Shown here piece after piece: positions 20,068 to 21,176 of a DNA stretch of 21,176 bases; positions within the stretch are counted from its first letter, which is position 1; the number at the start of each line of letters is the position of its first letter. The notes under the pieces are model-generated. The model worked only from the letters and a program-made list of their open reading frames with translations, had not been told where the DNA came from and made no database searches. Source of the stretch: Candidatus Dojkabacteria bacterium UBA2259 (GTDB taxonomy: Bacteria > Patescibacteriota > Dojkabacteria > SC72); NCBI GenBank assembly GCA_002347605.1, contig DDXN01000002.1, forward strand, positions 1 through 21,176, given 5' to 3'. The position numbers and the translations under genes are program-made.

Positions 20068-21111
20068 TTAATTATGACTATCTAAATACTCTTTACCTAA
20101 CACCTCTTCAATGAATAATCTAAATGCTTTCTCTTTCCTTTCTACTTTCATAATGTACTCTCTCCATTGAGGATTACCAAAAACAGATTTGTCTGCATTA
20201 GGTTGACTCTTTTTTATACTCTCAATCTTTTCTTCTAGTTCTTCATTAGTCACAGTTACTCCCTTTGTATCAGCGTAAAGGGTTAGAAATACATCTGCCT
20301 CTATTGCTTGCTTAGAATCCATTAACCATAGCTCTCTCATCTTCTCAATAGTAATATCATTAGCTTTCAAAAAGTCATCTATACTAACACTCCTACTCTT
20401 CATATCATCGTTAAAAGCCTTTTCTCTTTCTTGTGCCTCAAAGTCAATTGCAGGTTGAGGTATTTCTATTTTTGATTCAGTTATTGCTAACTTTAAAGCC
20501 TCTTCTTGTAATTTATGCATTTGATAGTGATCTTTTTGTATTTGTAAAGCATTTTTAATTTTAACTCTTAGATCTTGGAGATTGTTAACTTCTGGGGCTT
20601 TCAAAAGGTCCCCTACTTCTTTTGCCCATTGGTCTCCTACCTCTTTACTTTTTGTTTTTTGTGATTGTTTTAACTCCTCAATTGCGCCATCTATTTCTTT
20701 CTCTTCTACAGTAAGAGTACCTTTTTTGACCTTTACTTTCTTTAAATCACCTAATGAAAATTTTGGCATTGTTGTTACAGTAACTGTGAAAGGGATATCC
20801 AACCCATCCAGTATCTTTGGGATTTCTTTGTACTGAGGTGGAGCAATTGGTTCAAGTTTTTCCTTTGAAATAGCAGTATTAATATACATTGGAGCAAGTC
20901 TTTCAAAAGTTTCAAATTTCACAACCTCTTTTACCTGATTACTTATTAAATTACTTGGTACTTTCCCTTTTCTAAATCCTTTAATATCTAAATCTTTTGA
21001 GTAATCCCTAAGCATTAAGTCATAGGAATGTTTAAAGCTGTCTGCTGGAATATTGATATTTAATTCAATTGTGTGTTCATTAATATCTTTTCTTGTATAT
21101 GGGGTATCCAT
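20068..21111 (-). CDS. tig: Trigger factor lacking the FKBP/PPIase domain
   Basis: This 347-residue chaperone binds the ribosome next to the exit tunnel. The ribosome-binding signature KGFRKGKVP is at 44-52, and the N-domain extends to about 115. The strand-helix linker (SLGDLKKVKVKKGTLTVEE, about 119-137) leads almost directly into the helical C-domain (LQDLRVKIKNAL, about 178-189). The roughly 80-residue isomerase domain with its GDxVxIDF start is missing; a short EVGDQWAKEVGDLLK joins the two sides. Typical trigger factors have about 430 residues. The two remaining domains are those needed for holding nascent chains. The 65 bases upstream of the start show only AT-rich DNA with a possible -10 (TATACA). 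Confidence 0.92.
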   Translation of the reverse strand: MDTPYTRKDINEHTIELNINIPADSFKHSYDLMLRDYSKDLDIKGFRKGKVPSNLISNQVKEVVKFETFERLAPMYINTAISKEKLEPIAPPQYKEIPKILDGLDIPFTVTVTTMPKFSLGDLKKVKVKKGTLTVEEKEIDGAIEELKQSQKTKSKEVGDQWAKEVGDLLKAPEVNNLQDLRVKIKNALQIQKDHYQMHKLQEEALKLAITESKIEIPQPAIDFEAQEREKAFNDDMKSRSVSIDDFLKANDITIEKMRELWLMDSKQAIEADVFLTLYADTKGVTVTNEELEEKIESIKKSQPNADKSVFGNPQWREYIMKVERKEKAFRLFIEEVLGKEYLDSHN

Positions 21112-21176
21112 TTAATATGTATATGAAATTAAGAAAGTATTGTATTTTATGTATTTTTGTACAATTTGTCCAGTTT

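Overview
The window comes from a low-GC bacterial chromosome that uses the standard genetic code (TGA acts as a stop). Small compact genes, type IV pilus genes, a trigger factor without its isomerase domain and almost no Shine-Dalgarno sequences suggest a Patescibacteria/CPR-type organism. That placement is an inference; no rRNA or marker set is present to prove it.

Layout. Positions 85-2484 hold pilMNO-like genes on the plus strand. Positions 2485-4531 hold a minus-strand translation block: rpmF, nusB, rnc, rpsP and a KH-domain khpA. Positions 4593-7714 hold a small membrane protein coupled by TAATG to an unusual membrane-anchored Clp/AAA+ ATPase. A tRNA-dihydrouridine synthase (7796-8740) and two unrecognised plus-strand genes (8817-9844) follow. 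From about 9845 to 18949 lies an accessory region of small genes. Then come tRNA-Val(GAC), an unrecognised gene, clpP and the trigger factor gene (18995-21111), all on the minus strand.

The most striking part is 11383-19068. Eight copies of a short repeat (11383, 12590, 14182, 15644, 16205, 17275, 17832, 18399) separate one or two genes each. All are in the same orientation, although the genes between them point either way. Seven copies align without gaps over 33 nt. Read on the minus strand they end in ATCGCCCACCA, which is the 3' acceptor strand, discriminator base and CCA of the tRNA-Val at 18995-19068. The tRNA gene itself does not encode CCA. The copy nearest the tRNA (18399) also matches the tRNA T-arm with the same spacing, 19 of 25 bases. 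I read this as a tRNA-anchored array of mini-cassettes of about 0.56-1.6 kb, bounded by attachment-site-like repeats, with no recombinase in the window.

The cargo looks like an accessory or resistance pool: an Erm/KsgA-type methyltransferase, an MccF-like S66 peptidase, VOC and YecM-like proteins, a NUDIX hydrolase, an HD protein, an AlkA-like glycosylase, an S41-like protease, a frameshifted P-loop kinase and two HGS-motif proteins, with GNAT and DUF5655-like genes just outside. Almost every cassette carries its own -10 box 5-7 nt before the ATG, which implies leaderless mRNAs. Each gene would therefore be expressed on its own wherever it sits, unlike promoterless integron cassettes.
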